Positions 1 through 8,301 of a DNA stretch of 64,000 nt are shown piece after piece. The translations under genes and the position numbers were made by a program. Under the pieces are notes generated by a model. The model saw nothing but the letters and a program-made list of their open reading frames with translations. It made no database searches and was not told the DNA's origin. Within the stretch, counting starts at the first letter, position 1. Each line of letters starts with the position of its first letter. Origin of the DNA: Fidelibacterota bacterium (GTDB lineage: Bacteria; Pseudomonadota; Alphaproteobacteria; Rhodospirillales; Rhodospirillaceae); the NCBI GenBank assembly GCA_947476275.1, contig CANJPQ010000005.1:109504-173503 (forward strand), read 5' to 3'.

Positions 1-1133
1 GTGGCGATATAGCCGCCGCCAAACTCGTAATCGAGGTTGCCGGAGAAACGCATCACGTCGCGCACCAAGCCCATGTGGTCGATCTTCAGCGTGGTGCCGA
101 GCTCGGGCCGCTGCGGGGTATTCACGAGGCCGTTGATGAGGATGTTCGGCTGGCCGACGCGCGCCGCCTGCCCCGGCATCAGGCTTGTGTTGGTGTCGAT
201 GATTTTGCGAATGCCGGTCGCGGAGATCGCGGTGCCTTCGGTCGGCAGGGCGCCGCAAACATAGAGCTTCGGCGACGAATTCGGCACCGCCGGATCCTGG
301 GTCTTGATGGTCTTACCGGTACAGGTGTCGTTCGCCCAGCCGGAGACAAGACCGCCGGCGGGAGCGCCGTCCTCATCGAAGTTGTAGTAGCCGTGGAACT
401 TGATTTTGAGATTTTCCGACGGGGTCGCGTAGAGCGTCCCGTTGATAGCCTTCGACGACTCTTCGCCGAGTCCGCCGCCGTCGGTAGCGCGCCACATCGC
501 GCCGCGCGAGTACAGGCGCGCACCGACGCGGTAGGCGAGCTTGTCTTGGACGATCGGGCCTTCGTGGTCGAGCGAGACGTCGTACTCGCTGTAGGTCGCG
601 CCGGAAGCGCTGACCTTGCCTTTGTATTCTGTGAGCGACGGCGTCTTGGTGATGTAGTTGACCGCGCCGCCGAAGGTGTTGCGGCCGAAGTAAGCCGACT
701 GCGGACCTTTCACGACTTCGACGCGCTCGATGTCATTGAGCGGAATCGATTGGGTGCCGCCGAAAACGTAGATGCCGTCGATGAACAACGAGCCGAGCTG
801 AAGCGACGGGCTGTCCGAGTTCACGTTCATGCCGCGGAAGCGGATGGCGGTGTTGTAACGGCCGGGCTGCTGTCCGCCCTGGTTGGAATACTGCATGCCC
901 GGTGTGGACTGCGCGATGTCTTCGAGGCCCTTGAAGGCCTTCTTCTCGATGTCGGCCGCGGAGAACGCGGTGATCGACAGAGGAATTTCGGTGAGTTTTT
1001 CTTCGCGCTTACGCGCGGTAACCACGATTTCTTCCAGCGCCAGATTTTGCGCGTGCGCCGGGCGTTCGACCCCGGTGAACGCGATCAGCAAAGCCATTCC
1101 CGCCGCGCCTGCGGCATAGTTGCGTCGCATCAT
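1..1133 (-). CDS. TonB-dependent receptor, N-terminal part (runs off window)
   Basis: Outer-membrane TonB-dependent receptor for active uptake of an unidentified ligand. The gene reads leftward and is cut by the window edge, leaving about 377 residues. It starts with two adjacent ATG codons behind an AGGGGG ribosome site, followed by a signal peptide ending near AHAQ. A TonB-box-like EEIVVTARKREEKL comes next, then the plug domain with the typical VEVVKGPQSAYFGRNTFGG stretch and the first beta strands of the barrel. A LysR gene lies upstream on the same strand, and a LysR-like palindrome sits between them. The family call is firm. The ligand cannot be read from the sequence; receptors with this plug type are common for plant or complex organic substrates as well as siderophores. 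Confidence 0.93.
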   Translation of the reverse strand, partial: MMRRNYAAGAAGMALLIAFTGVERPAHAQNLALEEIVVTARKREEKLTEIPLSITAFSAADIEKKAFKGLEDIAQSTPGMQYSNQGGQQPGRYNTAIRFRGMNVNSDSPSLQLGSLFIDGIYVFGGTQSIPLNDIERVEVVKGPQSAYFGRNTFGGAVNYITKTPSLTEYKGKVSASGATYSEYDVSLDHEGPIVQDKLAYRVGARLYSRGAMWRATDGGGLGEESSKAINGTLYATPSENLKIKFHGYYNFDEDGAPAGGLVSGWANDTCTGKTIKTQDPAVPNSSPKLYVCGALPTEGTAISATGIRKIIDTNTSLMPGQAARVGQPNILINGLVNTPQRPELGTTLKIDHMGLVRDVMRFSGNLDYEFGGGYIA

Positions 1134-1292
1134 GTGTGATTCCCCCTGAAGCGGCGCCGCCGCCTCGTTGCTTGCAGGCCCTTCCCTGAGCCGGTCGCAA
1201 GCTTCGGTGTTTGCGATGCGGCAAGTCCAACAACCCGCTGCCATATATGCACAACTGTTTGGGGTACTCGCGCGAACCCGGCGCGCGAGACA

Positions 1293-1309
1293 ATCTATTT
1301 ATGATAGAT
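1293..1309. promoter_or_regulatory. Palindrome ATCTAT-N5-ATAGAT, candidate LysR operator
   Basis: A perfect 6-bp inverted repeat with a 5-bp centre, about 160 bp upstream of the TonB receptor start and just after the LysR stop. It contains the T-N11-A arrangement typical of LysR-family sites and is markedly AT-rich compared with its surroundings. The heptamer ATGATAG inside it occurs again at 2306-2312, between lysR and the solute-binding-protein genes. A role as operator is inferred. Confidence 0.4.
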
Positions 1310-1347
1310 AACAATGACTTATGTATGGTGTGGCGCAAACGCACCGG

Positions 1348-2259
1348 TCATGCGGCCGAGAGGTTCTGGCAAACCTCGCGCAGAAGGGGAATGAATGCTT
1401 TCGCGGCCGGGGAGAGCGGACCTTTGCTTCGGTAAGCGAGCAGCGCGGGCCGCTCGGCAGAGAACGGCGCGATCGAGAGTGCGACCAGATCCCCGGTCCG
1501 CAGCTCATGCGCCATCATCTCGCGGCCCAGCAGACAGATGCAGTCTTCGCTCGAGAGCAGGCTGATGGTCAGCGGGGTGGAGTCGGTGCGGATCACATCC
1601 TTCGGCGGCGAGATCCCGGCTGCGCTGAAGGCATCGCACACACGCAGCCATGGATCGTAGTTCTGCGACGGCGCGATCCACGGATACGGCACAAAATCCG
1701 AAAGCGTCAGGTGCTTCGCGCGCGCCAATGGATGTTGCGGGCGGACCATGATCGCATCCCGCTCCATGAACAGGCGCACAGTCGTGACGTCGGGCGGGAC
1801 CTGGACGGATTCCAGCGGCGCGCTGGCCACAAGATCAAGTTCGCCCCGCAAGAGCCGCTGATACAGCGTCGGTGAAACATCGACGAAGGCGGAAATGCCT
1901 ATCCCCGGCCGCTGCGCGCGGAACCGATGGATCGCCGGCGCCATGATGTTGCGCGCGAGCGAAAGACCGACGCCGAGATTGAGCGTGCCGAGCTTTGCGC
2001 CACTGAGCGCATTCAGTTCGGCGTTGGCGAGCCTGGTTTCCGCCAGGATGGTCTGCGCGCGGCGTTCGAGGGTGCGCGCGAATGTGGTGGGAGTCGCGCC
2101 GAAGGCGCTGCGCTCGAAAAGCGCCACGCCGAGTTCCTCCTCCAGCTTCGCGATGGCCTTGCTGACGGCCTGCTGGGAAACCCCGGTGGCGGCGGCGGCG
2201 AGATTGAACTGGCCGTGCTCGATCACGGCCAGGAAGTGCTCGAGCTTGCGTGGATCCAC
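1348..2259 (-). CDS. LysR-family transcriptional regulator
   Basis: A 303-residue DNA-binding regulator, the usual LysR length. An N-terminal winged helix-turn-helix (residues about 1-60, with the recognition segment around VSQQAVSKAIAKLEEELG) is followed by a periplasmic-binding-protein-like effector domain from about residue 90. The start is GTG with a G-rich Shine-Dalgarno directly upstream. It is divergent from two solute-binding-protein genes and lies upstream of a TonB receptor on its own strand. LysR regulators typically control the divergent neighbour, so it probably regulates the binding proteins and perhaps the receptor. The inducer is unknown. Confidence 0.93.
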   Translation of the reverse strand: MDPRKLEHFLAVIEHGQFNLAAAATGVSQQAVSKAIAKLEEELGVALFERSAFGATPTTFARTLERRAQTILAETRLANAELNALSGAKLGTLNLGVGLSLARNIMAPAIHRFRAQRPGIGISAFVDVSPTLYQRLLRGELDLVASAPLESVQVPPDVTTVRLFMERDAIMVRPQHPLARAKHLTLSDFVPYPWIAPSQNYDPWLRVCDAFSAAGISPPKDVIRTDSTPLTISLLSSEDCICLLGREMMAHELRTGDLVALSIAPFSAERPALLAYRSKGPLSPAAKAFIPLLREVCQNLSAA

Positions 2260-2366
2260 GATGCGCCCCCGTCTTCCAGCAAGACTACACCTGCCGGTTG
2301 TTCAAATGATAGCCTTGGATGTTCCTCCGGCTTGCTGCGAAGCGGCGGACGGGTCAGGAAGAGAGG

Positions 2367-3890
2367 ATGCGGACTCCCATGCGAACCAGGCGATTCATTC
2401 TTACGTCGGCGATGTCGGCGCTGATGCTTCTGGCCACGACCGGGATGGGCGCGGCGGCTGCGACCTTGCGGGTCGCCACGACCGCCCTGCCCGGCTCCCT
2501 GGGCAATCCCTATCGCACCACCGGCATCCCAAACATTTACGCATGGTCGGCGATTTTTGACGGGCTGACGCGGATCGATGCGCGCGGCCAGTTGCAGCCG
2601 TGGCTCGCGACCGCGTGGACCCAAATCGATCCAGTCACCTGGCAGTTCACGCTGCGTCCGGGCGTGACGTTCTCCAACGGCGCGCGATTCACCGCCGACG
2701 CTGTCGTGAATGTCGCGAACTATCTGACTGGGCCCGCGGCGCCGCGGGAAACCGTGGCGCGCGAGCTCGGATTGAAGAGCGCGCGGCGCATTGACGATCT
2801 CACGGTTGAACTCGTGACGGTGCAGCCGAACCCCATGCTGCCCCGCGCGCTGTCGTTATTTTACATGGTCGAGCCCGGGCAATGGCAGCGCCTGGGCCCC
2901 GAGGACTTCGCCAAGGACCCCGTCGGCACAGGGCCGTTCCGCGTCACACGCATGACGCCGAACACCTGGGAGCTTGCGGCGGTGCCGACCTCGTGGCGCC
3001 CGCCAAAGATGGAGGCGTTGCGCTTCACGGCCGCGCCGGACGTTTCTGCGCGCACGCAAGGCGTTCTTGCCAACCAGGTCGACCTTGCCTTGCAGCTTGG
3101 ACCAAGCGAGGCGGACGCGCTCGATGCCGGCGGCGCGAAAGGCGTGCCCTATCCGATCGCCGAGGTGTGGGCTTACCAGTTCCATCAGGTCACCGGCGGC
3201 AATCCCGCGCTGCGCGACAAACGTGTGCGCGAGGCGCTCAACATCGCGGTGGATCGCGATACGATTGTGAAGGCGTTGTTCCATGGACGCGCGGTGCCCG
3301 CGCGCGAGCCCGCGCCATCGAATGCTTTCGGCTACGATCCGAACATCCCGCCGATTCCTTACGATCCCGCACGCGCCAAAGCGCTGCTGGCTGAAGCGGG
3401 ATATCCCAACGGATTCCGTTTCATCATGCAGGCGGTGATCGGGTCCGGGCCGGCGGATGCCGACGTCTATCAAAAAGTCGCGCAGGATCTCTCGAAGATC
3501 GGCGTGACGATGGAGATTCGCCCGTTCCCGGTTCAGCAGCTTTTTCGTGGCGTGGTCGAGGGCGCATGGGACGGCGATGCCTTCGGCCTGACCTACGCGA
3601 CGCCGCCGTCGGTTGATGTGCTGCGCGGCATCACGCAGCACTCCTGTCTCGGCACGCACCCTTGGTATTGCGACCAATCAATCATGCCGACCATCCGTGC
3701 GGCGTATGTCGAAGCCGACCCCGCCAAGGCGATCGCCTTGCGGCAAGAGGTCATGCGCTCCTATCGCAACAACTATGCCTCGCTCTTCCTCTATGAACTG
3801 ACGCGCTTCGCCGGAACGGTGGCGGGCTTGCGCGGATTCGCCGAGGTGCACGGCTTCATTTCCTTCGACAAGATCGAGATCGTGAAATGA
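2367..3890 (+). CDS. Family 5 extracellular solute-binding protein (oligopeptide/dipeptide type)
   Basis: A periplasmic solute-binding protein of the SBP_bac_5 family, which deliver peptides, nickel or other small molecules to ABC permeases. I chose the ATG at 2367 because AGGAAGAGAGG precedes it and the resulting 507-residue protein begins with a good signal peptide (MRTRRFILTS, hydrophobic core, cleavage near GAAAA). An upstream in-frame ATG at 2319 would add an unlikely leader. The body shows family hallmarks: IFDGLTRID near the N-terminus, WQFTLRPGVTFSNGARFTADAV, and a C-terminal lobe with RVREALNIAVDRDTIV. It overlaps the next gene, a paralogue, by four bases (ATGA). No permease or ATPase genes are adjacent. 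Confidence 0.9.
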   Translation: MRTPMRTRRFILTSAMSALMLLATTGMGAAAATLRVATTALPGSLGNPYRTTGIPNIYAWSAIFDGLTRIDARGQLQPWLATAWTQIDPVTWQFTLRPGVTFSNGARFTADAVVNVANYLTGPAAPRETVARELGLKSARRIDDLTVELVTVQPNPMLPRALSLFYMVEPGQWQRLGPEDFAKDPVGTGPFRVTRMTPNTWELAAVPTSWRPPKMEALRFTAAPDVSARTQGVLANQVDLALQLGPSEADALDAGGAKGVPYPIAEVWAYQFHQVTGGNPALRDKRVREALNIAVDRDTIVKALFHGRAVPAREPAPSNAFGYDPNIPPIPYDPARAKALLAEAGYPNGFRFIMQAVIGSGPADADVYQKVAQDLSKIGVTMEIRPFPVQQLFRGVVEGAWDGDAFGLTYATPPSVDVLRGITQHSCLGTHPWYCDQSIMPTIRAAYVEADPAKAIALRQEVMRSYRNNYASLFLYELTRFAGTVAGLRGFAEVHGFISFDKIEIVK

Positions 3891-5386
3891 TCCGTTGGCT
3901 TATGGCGATCGCGTTGGCCGTGAGTGTGACGCCGTCGCGCGCGGAAACGACGTTGCGCCTGGGCCTGGATGCTCTGCCGTTGTCGCTCGGCAATCCCTAT
4001 CGCACCGCGGCGATCCCCAGCATCTACGTGCTGTCGGCAATGTTCGACGGCCTCACGCGCCTCGACAACGCCGGCACCCTTTCGCCCTGGCTCGCGACCA
4101 AGTGGGAAAGCACCGACAACCTGACTTGGCGTTTCACGCTGCGCGATGACGTGCACTTCTCCAACGGCGTGCCGCTCACCGCCGACGCGGTGAAAGCGGC
4201 CGTCGACTACCTGGCCAGCGACGCGGCCGCCGCCAAAGAAGGCTTGATCCGCGAGATCCCCGCCCTGCGCGGCGCGCGCGTGATCGATCCGCACACCGTG
4301 GAGATCACGCTGATCGAAAGCGATCCATTGTTCCCCCGCTCTGCGGCCGCATTGCCGGTGGCGGAACCGGGTCAGTGGGCAAAGCTGGGGCGCGAGGCTT
4401 TTTCCCGCGCGCCCGTGGGCACTGGCCCGTTCGTGCTGGAACGATGGGAAGCCAATCGCGGCGTGTTCAAGGCCTTCGCCGGATCATGGCGCAAGCCCAA
4501 GGTCGATCGGCTGGAGATCATCGCCGTACCGGACCGCAGTGCGCGGGTGGCCGCCGTCCTATCGGGCCAGCTGGACGTCGCGCTCGGGCTCGGTCCGGAG
4601 GATGTGCACGAGATCGCGGCCGCCGGCGGCAAGGACGTGCGCGTGCCGACTGCGCAGGTGTTCGGCTGGTCGTACATGCTCACCAAGAAGATCGCCGCAC
4701 CCCTGACCGACGTCCGCGTCCGCCGCGCGCTGATCATGGCGACCGATCGCAAGCTTATCGTCGACAAGCTGCTGGACGGCGCGGGCGCGGTGGCCAACCA
4801 GCCCGCGTCGCGCGCCTCGTTCGGCTACAATGCGAACATCGTGACGCTGCCCTACGATCCTGCGAAGGCCAAAGCCCTGTTGGCGGAAGCGGGCTATCCG
4901 AATGGCTTTGCCATGACGCTAAGTTCCGCGGCCGGTTCATCGGCGGCGGATTCGGAGATCCATCAGCGCATCGCTGCCGATCTTGCGAAAATCGGTGTGA
5001 AGGTGGAGATCCGCACCACCACAATGGCGCAGTATCTGCTGAACATCAGCCGCGCGGGCTTCGAGACAGACGCCTTCGTGACGATTTTCCCGAGCGATCC
5101 CAATCTCGATGCGCTGCGGCCCTTGCGCCTGCACAGCTGCCTGCGCCGTGAGCCGTTCTATTGCGACCAGCGCATCATGCCCAAGATCGAGGCCGCCCTG
5201 CATGAGGCGGATCCGGTCAAGAGTGTCGCCCTGCGCCGCGAGATCATGGCGTGGTACGCGGACGAAGCGCCGTCGCTGTTCATCTACGAGGGCATGCGCT
5301 TCATCGGCACCGGCGCCGCCGTCGGCGGCTACGCCGAAGCCAACGGCATGATCGCCTTCGACAAGATCACCCTGTCGGCGAAATAG
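3887..5386 (+). CDS. Family 5 extracellular solute-binding protein, paralogue of preceding gene
   Basis: A second SBP_bac_5 protein (499 residues) with a short signal peptide ending near SRAE. It is clearly related to its upstream neighbour: both carry LGNPYRT, a near-identical FDGLTR segment, LAEAGYPNGF and a HSCL-x-x-x-x-(W/F)YCDQ motif. It is translationally coupled through an ATGA overlap. The pair looks like a tandem duplication that has diverged, probably for different ligands. Its 3' end overlaps the convergent EpmC-like gene by 20 bp. The transport partner must lie elsewhere in the genome. Confidence 0.9.
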   Translation: MIRWLMAIALAVSVTPSRAETTLRLGLDALPLSLGNPYRTAAIPSIYVLSAMFDGLTRLDNAGTLSPWLATKWESTDNLTWRFTLRDDVHFSNGVPLTADAVKAAVDYLASDAAAAKEGLIREIPALRGARVIDPHTVEITLIESDPLFPRSAAALPVAEPGQWAKLGREAFSRAPVGTGPFVLERWEANRGVFKAFAGSWRKPKVDRLEIIAVPDRSARVAAVLSGQLDVALGLGPEDVHEIAAAGGKDVRVPTAQVFGWSYMLTKKIAAPLTDVRVRRALIMATDRKLIVDKLLDGAGAVANQPASRASFGYNANIVTLPYDPAKAKALLAEAGYPNGFAMTLSSAAGSSAADSEIHQRIAADLAKIGVKVEIRTTTMAQYLLNISRAGFETDAFVTIFPSDPNLDALRPLRLHSCLRREPFYCDQRIMPKIEAALHEADPVKSVALRREIMAWYADEAPSLFIYEGMRFIGTGAAVGGYAEANGMIAFDKITLSAK

Positions 5387-5999
5387 CTGGCGCCGAAATA
5401 GGCACACCCGTCTCGTCGATCAGACCGCGCGCGATCAGCGCGTCGACGCAGCGCACGAAATGCGCCGGCGTGCCGGGCTTGTCGTATTGCTCAAGCCAGT
5501 TCTGTTCGGCGAAGGCAAGGATCGCCGGCTCGTCGTGCACGGCTTCCCATAAGATCCCGAGCAAGGAGGAGAGGTTTTCCTCCTCTTCCTTGGTCACCTC
5601 GTTGACGCAGGTCGCCGCATCGGCTTCGGCGGCGCGGCCGCTTTCGGGGCCGGCCCCAAGGCCGAAGTCCGGCAGCGCGCGGCGCTCCGGATGCGTGATC
5701 TGCCAATGCGCGATCTCGTGGAACACGACGCTGGTTTCCGACCGCGTGCGGATGACCTCGCCGTCCCAGGAGAAAGCCACTGCGGGATCCTCGTCGCGGG
5801 TGGGGATGCCCATGCGGTGCGCCAGCGCCACCGCCTTATACTGGCCGGCCCAGAGGTCCGCGGTGAAGCCGGGGCAGAAGCGGTGCGTCTGAGCGATGCG
5901 CGCAAACACCGCGCGCGCAGGCCCGGCCGCCGGCAATTGCGCAGCGAACGCAGCGAGTATGCGCGGCACGTCGGCCGGATCAATTGGCGTCAAGATCAT
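5367..5999 (-). CDS. EpmC/YfcM-like HExxH protein (elongation factor P hydroxylase family, putative)
   Basis: A 210-residue cytoplasmic protein with HEIAHW at residues 94-99, followed by RRALPDFG and a C-terminal PGTPAHFVRCVDAL. The order and spacing match, from memory, the E. coli EF-P hydroxylase EpmC (HEISHW, then RRELVDFG, then PERPARFIKAL). EpmC hydroxylates the modified lysine of EF-P. Residue E124 in a later acidic patch could be a third metal ligand. No epmA, epmB or efp gene is in the window, so function is inferred from motif similarity only. An alternative is a stand-alone zinc peptidase. It converges on the second solute-binding protein gene and overlaps its end. Confidence 0.55.
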   Translation of the reverse strand: MILTPIDPADVPRILAAFAAQLPAAGPARAVFARIAQTHRFCPGFTADLWAGQYKAVALAHRMGIPTRDEDPAVAFSWDGEVIRTRSETSVVFHEIAHWQITHPERRALPDFGLGAGPESGRAAEADAATCVNEVTKEEEENLSSLLGILWEAVHDEPAILAFAEQNWLEQYDKPGTPAHFVRCVDALIARGLIDETGVPISAPAISPTG

Positions 6000-6063
6000 G
6001 GCGGCGGCGTCTTACGCCAGTCCGGTGGACGCGTCTAGGATGGGCCGAAACCGGGAGTTCGCC

Positions 6064-6525
6064 ATGTCGATCATCAAGGCCCGCCTGCCCCTGCTCGCTC
6101 GCCACGAGGGCATCTGGGAAGGCACCTATCGCTTCATCACGCCGCAGTTGGCGGTCAATGACCAGTATGATTTTCGAATCACCGTAAGCTTCCCGGACGA
6201 CGGCCAAGGCGGCATCACCTACCGCCAGGAAAGCGCCTATCGCTGGCCGGACGGTCGCACCCAACACCTCTCCTACGACGCGCAGTATCGCGACGACAAC
6301 GGGCGCGCCATCGTCGCCTTCGACGGCCGCATCGCCGGCAGGATGTGGGAGCTCGACGCGCGCACGATCTACCTCACCTTCGGCTTCGCCGATCAGCCCG
6401 GCGTGGAGGTGTGCGAAATGATCCAGCTTGCGCCCAACGGCCGGGACCGGGCGCGCACCTGGCACTGGTTCAACGACAGCAAGTTATTCCAGCTGACCCT
6501 GGTGGATGAACGACGCGTCGCTTAG
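6064..6525 (+). CDS. Hypothetical protein, possibly lipocalin/calycin-like
   Basis: A 153-residue soluble protein without signal peptide or membrane segment. The ATG at 6064 has GGGAG six bases upstream; longer in-frame starts give an unlikely Ala-rich leader that overlaps the divergent neighbour. The body alternates short hydrophobic strands (GIWEGTYRF, FRITVSF, YRQESAYRW, LSYDAQY, IVAFDGRI, MWELDARTIYLTF), suggesting an all-beta barrel of the kind found in DUF3598 or nitrobindin-like families. That fold is my guess; I do not recognise a specific family. Its stop overlaps the convergent nuclease-fold gene by four bases. Confidence 0.6.
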   Translation: MSIIKARLPLLARHEGIWEGTYRFITPQLAVNDQYDFRITVSFPDDGQGGITYRQESAYRWPDGRTQHLSYDAQYRDDNGRAIVAFDGRIAGRMWELDARTIYLTFGFADQPGVEVCEMIQLAPNGRDRARTWHWFNDSKLFQLTLVDERRVA

Positions 6526-7376
6526 GTCTTCTTTCGTGTGCGCCGTTTCGGTGCGGTGGTTTCATCCTTCGGCGGCGCGTCCAGCACTTCGAGCAGCGCC
6601 GGCGCGGTGAGCATCACAGCCGGGCCGTTCTGGCGCATCACCCAGCCGCGCACCTGAATCTTGCGGCCGATCAACGTCAGCGGCTTGAGCTTATTGAAGG
6701 CCGTCCACGTCTCGCGCGGGATCATAGCGGTCATGTCCTCGCGATAGTCGTTTCCGAAATTGAGATAGATCTCATCGCCGCGCCGCGCCGTGCTGGTCAC
6801 GGCGCCCGCGATCAACTGATAGGTGCCGATGTCGCGATTGAGCCGTGCACGATCGCCGGCGTCGCGGACAGCATAAGCGTTGAGCGCCCAGAGCCCGCGC
6901 TGCGCCGCGCGCGCATCGCGCTCCAACGCCAGCAGCTCGTCGCCGAAATCTGCGCTGTCGGCGGACAGGGCCACGCGCACGAGCCCGCGTTTCACCAGTT
7001 CTGCCTGGAGCCACAGGCCATCGTCGCGCAGGACATGGGCGCGCGTGGCCCCTTCACGGTCTTCCGCCGCAGCGATCGGCCGCACGGAGACTTGGTGACC
7101 GCGAACCAATTGCGTCAGCCCGTCGCGCGCTTCCGCGGCGAAAGGAGCTGCGAAGGTGTCCGTCTTGCCATAGGGCGCGCGCACACCGGCTAGGCGCACC
7201 TCCGCCATACCTTCGACCGCGAGCGTATCTCCCGTGAGGACATTGGCGACCCCGCGTGCGCGTTCGGCCCAAGTCTCCGGGCCCGCCCAGACGTTTCCGA
7301 TCCAAAATGCACAAACAAAAACGGCCCCGGGCAGAGCCCGAGGCCGTGTCTTGCGGATCGAGGAACGGGCGATCAC
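6522..7376 (-). CDS. Staphylococcal nuclease-fold (thermonuclease-like) secreted protein
   Basis: Up to 284 residues: a short basic N-terminus with a hydrophobic stretch ending near VWA, then an SNase/OB-fold domain (GDTLAVEG, RLAGVRAPYGK, FAAEARDGLTQLV, ELVKRGLVRV, LERDARAAQRGLWA) and a C-terminal part with a second beta-rich region (YLNFGNDYREDMTAMI). In SNase the catalytic arginines and glutamate lie in the RL.G(I/V)..P motif and the R..LW helix; these are only partly kept, so nuclease activity is uncertain. The GTG start overlaps the carD stop (GTGA), and a strong intrinsic terminator lies inside the first 20 codons. The C-terminus is a lysine/arginine-rich tail. Confidence 0.75.
   Translation of the reverse strand: MIARSSIRKTRPRALPGAVFVCAFWIGNVWAGPETWAERARGVANVLTGDTLAVEGMAEVRLAGVRAPYGKTDTFAAPFAAEARDGLTQLVRGHQVSVRPIAAAEDREGATRAHVLRDDGLWLQAELVKRGLVRVALSADSADFGDELLALERDARAAQRGLWALNAYAVRDAGDRARLNRDIGTYQLIAGAVTSTARRGDEIYLNFGNDYREDMTAMIPRETWTAFNKLKPLTLIGRKIQVRGWVMRQNGPAVMLTAPALLEVLDAPPKDETTAPKRRTRKKT
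7311..7347 (-). terminator. Rho-independent terminator after carD, inside the nuclease-fold reading frame
   Basis: Reading leftward, a 12-bp stem (7336-7347 with 7321-7332, one G-U pair) with a 3-base loop is followed by a T-rich run at 7311-7320. This is a textbook intrinsic terminator for carD, yet it lies within the first codons of the downstream nuclease-fold frame, whose hydrophobic AVFVCAF segment is encoded by the T-rich run. Confidence 0.8.
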
Positions 7377-7933
7377 GCCGCGTTCAGAAGCTTTTCCAAC
7401 TTTGCGGTCGCCGCTTCCGGCTTGATCTTCTCCACCGCGGCCACTTCATGGGCGAGGCGCTCGAGCGCCTGCTCATAGATCTGGCGTTCGCTGTAGGACT
7501 GCTCCGGCTGCGACGCGCCGCGGTGCAGGTCGCGCACCACTTCAGCGATCGAGACCGGGTCGCCCGAGTTGATCTTGGCTTCGTATTCCTGGGCGCGGCG
7601 GCTCCACATGGCGCGCTTCACGCGGGCGCGGCCTTTCAGGGTCGTCAGAGCGGCTTCCATCACCTTGCGGGTGGAGAGCTTGCGCAGGCCCGAGTTCTCA
7701 ACCTTGCGGACGGGAACGCGCAGCGTCATGCGGTCACGCTCGAAGCTGATGACGAACAGCTCGACCTTCTGCCCGGCGATGAGCTGGGTCTCGATGCTGG
7801 TCACCTTGCCGACGCCATGCGCCGGGTACACGACGAAATCACCTGAAGAAAAAGGAACCACGCTTTTTACGTCCTTTGTTTTTGTTATTGGGGCCGGGGG
7901 CGCCGCTTTGGGCTGGGTTGCTGTCTTGGGCAT
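7373..7933 (-). CDS. carD: CarD/CdnL-family RNA polymerase-binding transcription factor
   Basis: A 186-residue regulator that binds the RNA polymerase beta subunit and stabilises open promoter complexes, notably at rRNA promoters. After an Ala/Pro-rich leader, the CarD Tudor-like interaction domain begins at FSSGDFVVYPAHGVGKV. The helical C-terminal DNA-binding domain follows (KRAMWSRRAQEYEAKINSGD, then SYSERQIYEQALERLAHEV). The ATG at 7933 (MPKTATQ) is preferred to one 14 codons upstream because it gives the usual family start. Its neighbour further along the minus-strand side is fdxA, as in many Alphaproteobacteria. An intrinsic terminator follows the stop. Confidence 0.93.
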   Translation of the reverse strand: MPKTATQPKAAPPAPITKTKDVKSVVPFSSGDFVVYPAHGVGKVTSIETQLIAGQKVELFVISFERDRMTLRVPVRKVENSGLRKLSTRKVMEAALTTLKGRARVKRAMWSRRAQEYEAKINSGDPVSIAEVVRDLHRGASQPEQSYSERQIYEQALERLAHEVAAVEKIKPEAATAKLEKLLNAA

Positions 7934-8129
7934 ACTCGATCCGTCTCCATCTTCGCGATCCGATGCGGGACGCACCGGATCATGTGTGGGCCGACAGCGC
8001 AGGAGCCCGGTCTCCCAACCGACCGGTCCCTTGCCGTTGGACCGGATTCTGGGCTCGTACTGGCCAGGCCCCTGTTTTGCGGGGCTTCAGGCCGGCGTGC
8101 GCCGATCTCTCACCCGATGGCTATCCCTT

Positions 8130-8157
8130 CTGCTGTAAAAACAATCACTTACAGCAG
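8130..8157. promoter_or_regulatory. Perfect 9-bp inverted repeat CTGCTGTAA-N10-TTACAGCAG
   Basis: Two perfect 9-bp arms (8130-8138 and 8149-8157) with an A-rich 10-bp spacer, about 200 bp upstream of carD. There is no T-run on either side, so it looks more like a protein-binding site or RNA hairpin than a terminator. Function is inferred. Confidence 0.4.
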
Positions 8158-8226
8158 TGTGCCGTGACGGTGGGCGAGAGAAAAAGAAATCCGCCGAGGT
8201 TTCCCGACGTATCGACAGAGAAGTAC

Positions 8227-8251
8227 CACAAAATGGCCTGTCAAAACAGGC
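8227..8251 (-). terminator. Probable weak terminator of fdxA
   Basis: Leftward hairpin with arms GCCTGT/ACAGGC (8246-8251 with 8236-8241) and a 4-base loop, followed by CATTTTGTGG. It is about 50 bp past the ferredoxin stop. The stem is short, so termination strength is uncertain. Confidence 0.45.
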
Positions 8252-8301
8252 GATTCCGGCAAGACGGCCTTGCGCAGTGCGTCTAAAGCGCTACTGCGCG
8301 T

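Larger units (their letters stand above)
7934..8301. other. Intergenic region carD-fdxA (368 bp)
   Basis: No coding sequence is supported here. It holds a perfect inverted repeat (8130-8157), a weak leftward hairpin after fdxA (8236-8251), and presumably the carD promoter. The several short frames through it lack ribosome sites and typical codon use. Confidence 0.6.
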
